Shown piece by piece: positions 63,788 through 64,000 of a DNA stretch of 64,000 nucleotides (the stretch's first letter is position 1; the number at the start of each line of letters is the position of its first letter). A program made the position numbers and the translations under genes. Location of the stretch: NCBI GenBank assembly GCA_026119855.1, contig JAOWBW010002213.1, forward strand, positions 1 through 64,000. The letters are read 5' to 3'. The stretch comes from Campanula takesimana (taxonomy: Eukaryota > Streptophyta > Magnoliopsida > Asterales > Campanulaceae). A model generated the notes under the pieces. That model did no database searches. It worked only from the letters and a program-made list of their open reading frames with translations, and had not been told where the DNA came from.

Positions 63788-64000
63788 TAAATCTGAGAGC
63801 TGCTAGGGTTTATGGTTGAAGCAAGACACGTGCCAAATAGGTCAACGATCGTGCGGAAGATCAGAAAGTCCGAATAGTTTGTTTGTTTCTTATGAGATCT
63901 GCAGAGATTCGAGGTGGGATTTAGAGATGCGGAGATCAACATGGATCGGAGGTGTTCAAGGGATCTTGGAGCAGTCAAGGAGGTTGGAGAAAAATATGAA

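Larger units (their letters stand above)
62818..64000 (+). mobile_element. Copia-type LTR element, 5' part, runs off the window
   Basis: LTR 62818-63614 (TGTTGGGAATGG...CCCCAACA), then PBS TGGTATCA with one extra base before GAGC, then a leader homologous to that of 46889-49405. No coding frame starts before the window ends. Confidence 0.85.

Overview
The window is a stretch of AT-rich, repeat-dominated nuclear DNA from a flowering plant, most likely a eudicot. This rests on plant-type genes (mitochondrial CcmE, an AG-peptide, a ZTP29-type zinc transporter), Ty1/copia and Ty3/gypsy LTR elements primed by initiator tRNA-Met, Helitrons, hAT elements and about twenty MITEs that begin TACTCCCTCCGTCCC. 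I see no rRNA, tRNA, CRISPR array or prokaryotic-style operon. Only two genes look intact: CcmE (29092-29901, minus) and an arabinogalactan peptide (43598-43813, minus). A third, ZTP29, is traceable as ten exon remnants over 11 kb (51381-62267, plus) and is a pseudogene.

Layout. 1-10.5 kb: a hAT-like element, an A/T-rich palindromic repeat array, and a Helitron (2013-8432) that split the array. The Helitron carries a Ty3/gypsy solo LTR (2368-6490), which holds a short gag-only LTR element (2716-4607). 10.5-24.5 kb: a gag-protease-only gypsy element on the minus strand (10512-24479). It is split by a young, almost complete Tekay/Del-like gypsy element (11791-21397, target duplication CTTGG, one frameshift) and by a minus-strand solo LTR (21712-23234, target duplication GTTAC). 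24.5-32.5 kb: a Tourist/Harbinger-like MITE, other MITEs, CcmE, and a Helitron (30079-32234) that ends 178 bp upstream of the CcmE start codon. 32.5-41.4 kb: a decayed minus-strand copia element containing a hAT element, a 1.9 kb solo LTR and nested MITEs. 42-45.9 kb: triple-nested MITEs, the AG-peptide gene, a MITE filled with telomere-like repeats, and a GAGCTCGAG-rich element. 45.9-50.4 kb: nested copia LTRs, with a TRIM and a short LTR element inside one LTR that itself sits in the TATA box of another. 50.5-64 kb: a hAT element, then the ZTP29 remnant with two short copia elements and MITEs in its introns, then the start of another copia element that runs off the window.

The most unusual signal cuts across families. 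Nearly every recognisable LTR family here carries, roughly 60-250 bp upstream of its TATA box, a cluster of short CG-rich motifs. Five distinct families (gypsy and copia) share the exact octamer GCGCCCGC or its complement, 32 copies by my count. Other families use related CGGCCG or GTGCGACCGCAC motifs. Outside LTRs I found the octamer only as an overlapping pair in CcmE coding DNA. I regard this as a candidate convergent or exchanged cis-regulatory module. All counts and alignments were made by eye.
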